Source of the DNA: Bacillota bacterium
Lineage (GTDB): Bacteria > Bacillota > Clostridia > Lachnospirales > Lachnospiraceae
Direction: 5' to 3'
DNA length: 30,457 bases
Assembly: GCA_023458035.1 (NCBI GenBank)
Contig: JAEXAX010000035.1
Coordinates: forward strand, 1 to 30,457
In this document: in pieces, positions 28,814-30,457 of the stretch
How positions within the stretch are numbered: the first letter of the stretch is position 1
Layout: each line of letters starts with the position of its first letter
Program-made: the position numbers and the translations under genes
The notes under the pieces: model-generated
The model's database searches: none
Told to the model about the DNA's origin: nothing
Seen by the model: only the letters and a program-made list of their open reading frames with translations

Positions 28814-30457
28814 ATGATTTATTCGGTTTCCGCTTTGAGCAAAAGCTTTAACGAAGAATCTTTATTCCGCGACGGAAGCTTTTATATTGATGACAAGGAC
28901 AAGGTCGCCATCGTCGGGCAAAACGGCAGCGGTAAGACCACCCTCTTACGCATATTGCTGGGGCGGGATACAGATTATCAGGGTACTGTTACCAGCGGTC
29001 GTGACAAAACGATCGGTTATCTGGCTCAGCATCAATCTGTTAATGAAACAATTGATATTTATCAATATTTATATCACGTCCGGCAGGATATTCTGGATAT
29101 GGAGGTTCAACTGCGCGAGCTTGAACTGCGTATGAAGGAAGTATCCGGCGAAGCCCTGACTGCTGTCTTTGAGCAATATGATCGTCTGCATACCCGCTTT
29201 GAGCACATGAACGGCTATGCCTATCAAAGCGAAGTGACCGGCGTCATCCGCGGTCTGGGTTTCAGCGATCAGGATGCCGCAAAATCCATCGGTCTGCTGT
29301 CCGGCGGAGAAAAAACCCGTGTCGCGCTCGGCGCATTGTTGCTCCAAAAACCGGACTGTATCATTCTTGATGAGCCAACCAACCATTTGGATATGACATC
29401 TATCAGCTGGTTGGAAAACTATCTAGCCAATTATAACGGCGCCGTCATTATCGTATCGCACGACCGATATTTCATTGATCAAATAGTTGACTCCGTTATT
29501 GAGATCGATCAGCATGAGATTTTTCATTTTAAGGGGAATTTTACTGCTTATCGTGAAAAAAAGAAAGTCCTGATGGACAGCCGCCGAAATGCCTTTGTCA
29601 AGCAGCAGCAGGAAATCGCTCACCGCGAAGCGGTGATCGCAAAATTAAAATCCTTTAACCGCGAAAAAAGTCTGAAGCGTGCTCACAGTCATGAAAAAAT
29701 GCTGGATAAAATCGACCTGATCGAAAGACCGCAGGATGAGCAGCCGGTCATGAAGCTTCGCTTCTCTCCGGCCAAGCCCAGCGGCAAGGATGTTTTACAT
29801 GTCGAGGGCTTGGAAAAACGTTTTGACGGTCGCACCCTCTTTCATGACGTTGCCTTTGATATCAAACGCGGTGAGCGGGTGGCGCTGATCGGTGATAACG
29901 GCAGCGGCAAGACCACCCTCTTAAAGATTCTGACCAAAACCTTGCTGCCTGATCAGGGCTTCTTTATCTATGGCACCGGCGTACTGTCCCAGTATTATGA
30001 TCAGGAACAGCAGCGGCTGTCCGATGACGCTACCGTTTTTGAGGAAATTCAGAATCATTTTCCGATGATGACCGGTACCGCCATCCGAAACATGTTGGCC
30101 GGCTTTCTGTTCACCGGTGATCAGGTCTTCAAGCTGATCAAAACATTGAGCGGCGGGGAACGGGGGCGGATCGCCCTGGCCAAGCTGATGCTATCGAAAG
30201 CCAATTTTCTGATTCTTGATGAGCCGACCAACCATCTGGATGTCGGCTCCAAGGAAATTCTGGAGGAAGCCCTGCGTGACTATGGCGGCACTGTCCTGTA
30301 TGTTTCACATGACCGCTATTTCATCAATCAGACGGCTACCCGCATCTTTGAACTGGAAAATGAAGGGATCACCGAATATGTCGGAAACTATGATTATTAT
30401 ATCGAGAACAAAAAGCTGCGCACCGATCTGGAGGGTCAGCCTGCCTCTGTGCTCGTC
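28814..30457 (+). CDS. ABC-F family ATP-binding protein, 3' partial
   Basis: 548 codons from ATG 28814 (AGGAG 8 bases upstream) are open to the window edge, so the C terminus is missing. Two ABC domains are visible. The first has Walker A GQNGSGKTT (35-43), signature LSGGEKTR and DEPTNHLD. The second has Walker A GDNGSGKTT, signature LSGGERGR and DEPTNHLD. A charged linker between them (KSFNREKSLKRAHSHEKM) is the tRNA-interaction region of ABC-F proteins. There are no membrane helices, so it is not a transporter. ABC-F proteins bind the ribosomal E site and either rescue stalled ribosomes or protect them from antibiotics. The sequence alone does not tell which. It is divergent from rex. Confidence 0.93.
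   Translation, partial: MIYSVSALSKSFNEESLFRDGSFYIDDKDKVAIVGQNGSGKTTLLRILLGRDTDYQGTVTSGRDKTIGYLAQHQSVNETIDIYQYLYHVRQDILDMEVQLRELELRMKEVSGEALTAVFEQYDRLHTRFEHMNGYAYQSEVTGVIRGLGFSDQDAAKSIGLLSGGEKTRVALGALLLQKPDCIILDEPTNHLDMTSISWLENYLANYNGAVIIVSHDRYFIDQIVDSVIEIDQHEIFHFKGNFTAYREKKKVLMDSRRNAFVKQQQEIAHREAVIAKLKSFNREKSLKRAHSHEKMLDKIDLIERPQDEQPVMKLRFSPAKPSGKDVLHVEGLEKRFDGRTLFHDVAFDIKRGERVALIGDNGSGKTTLLKILTKTLLPDQGFFIYGTGVLSQYYDQEQQRLSDDATVFEEIQNHFPMMTGTAIRNMLAGFLFTGDQVFKLIKTLSGGERGRIALAKLMLSKANFLILDEPTNHLDVGSKEILEEALRDYGGTVLYVSHDRYFINQTATRIFELENEGITEYVGNYDYYIENKKLRTDLEGQPASVLV

Noticed and set aside
24415..30457. HlyD-like protein and ABC-F protein as an export system
   Set aside because: The ABC-F protein has paired ATPase domains with a tRNA-type linker and no membrane segments, and is 3 kb away on the other strand under a different promoter.
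1..30457. CRISPR array, tRNA, rRNA, T-box or cobalamin riboswitch
   Set aside because: I found no regularly spaced direct repeats, cloverleaf or T-box sequence, and no conserved riboswitch core in any intergenic region read on both strands.

Overview
The window looks like chromosomal DNA of a low-to-middle GC Firmicute, most likely a Clostridia/Lachnospiraceae-type bacterium. The evidence is the Rne/Rng-L21-Prp-L27-Obg gene order, an L27 with a Prp-cleavable N-terminal leader, a Gram-positive LexA with Bacillus-type SOS boxes and a divergent YneA-like gene, SepF, Rex, RqcH and strong AGGAGG ribosome binding sites. This is inferred from gene content; no 16S gene is present. I see no rRNA, tRNA, CRISPR array, insertion sequence or prophage. 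No gene-free stretch exceeds about 300 bases.

Left half (1-15.2 kb), almost all + strand. A 5'-truncated D,D-carboxypeptidase-like protein that has lost its catalytic serines leads into a TIGR03960 radical SAM protein, its TIGR03936/DUF2344 partner and a short RNase E/G. A minus-strand rqcH then faces away from yicC-gmk-rpoZ, a block also found together in Bacillus. Next come rplU-prp-rpmA, obgE, yhbY, a fused nadD-yqeK and rsfS, which form a ribosome biogenesis and translation cluster. After convergent terminators lies the SOS module: lexA on the minus strand, three LexA boxes and a divergent YneA-like division inhibitor. It is followed by a XerS-like tyrosine recombinase with a 34-bp near-palindrome directly in front of it.

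Right half (15.2-28.6 kb), all minus strand. Read in transcription order: rex-acpS-alr (with a candidate Rex operator on the rex promoter), a small orphan P-loop protein, then a long run of a HlyD-like anchored protein, yggS, sepF, ylmH, lspA, rluD-type synthase, rimO, pgsA and cinA, followed by icd (own promoter), a cytidylate kinase-like protein and dtd. These cover redox sensing, cell wall and lipid precursors, division, lipoprotein processing and RNA/ribosome modification. A divergent ABC-F ATPase gene (+) runs off the right edge.

The most interesting signal is the dif-like 11-6-11 palindrome at 14026-14053. It sits immediately upstream of the single-recombinase-type Xer gene, about 1.1 kb from the point where coding strands converge. 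Together these suggest a candidate chromosome dimer resolution site. Other points are the catalytically dead carboxypeptidase homologue, the triple SOS box region, the Rex box over the rex -35, and the mutually exclusive hairpins in the L21 leader.
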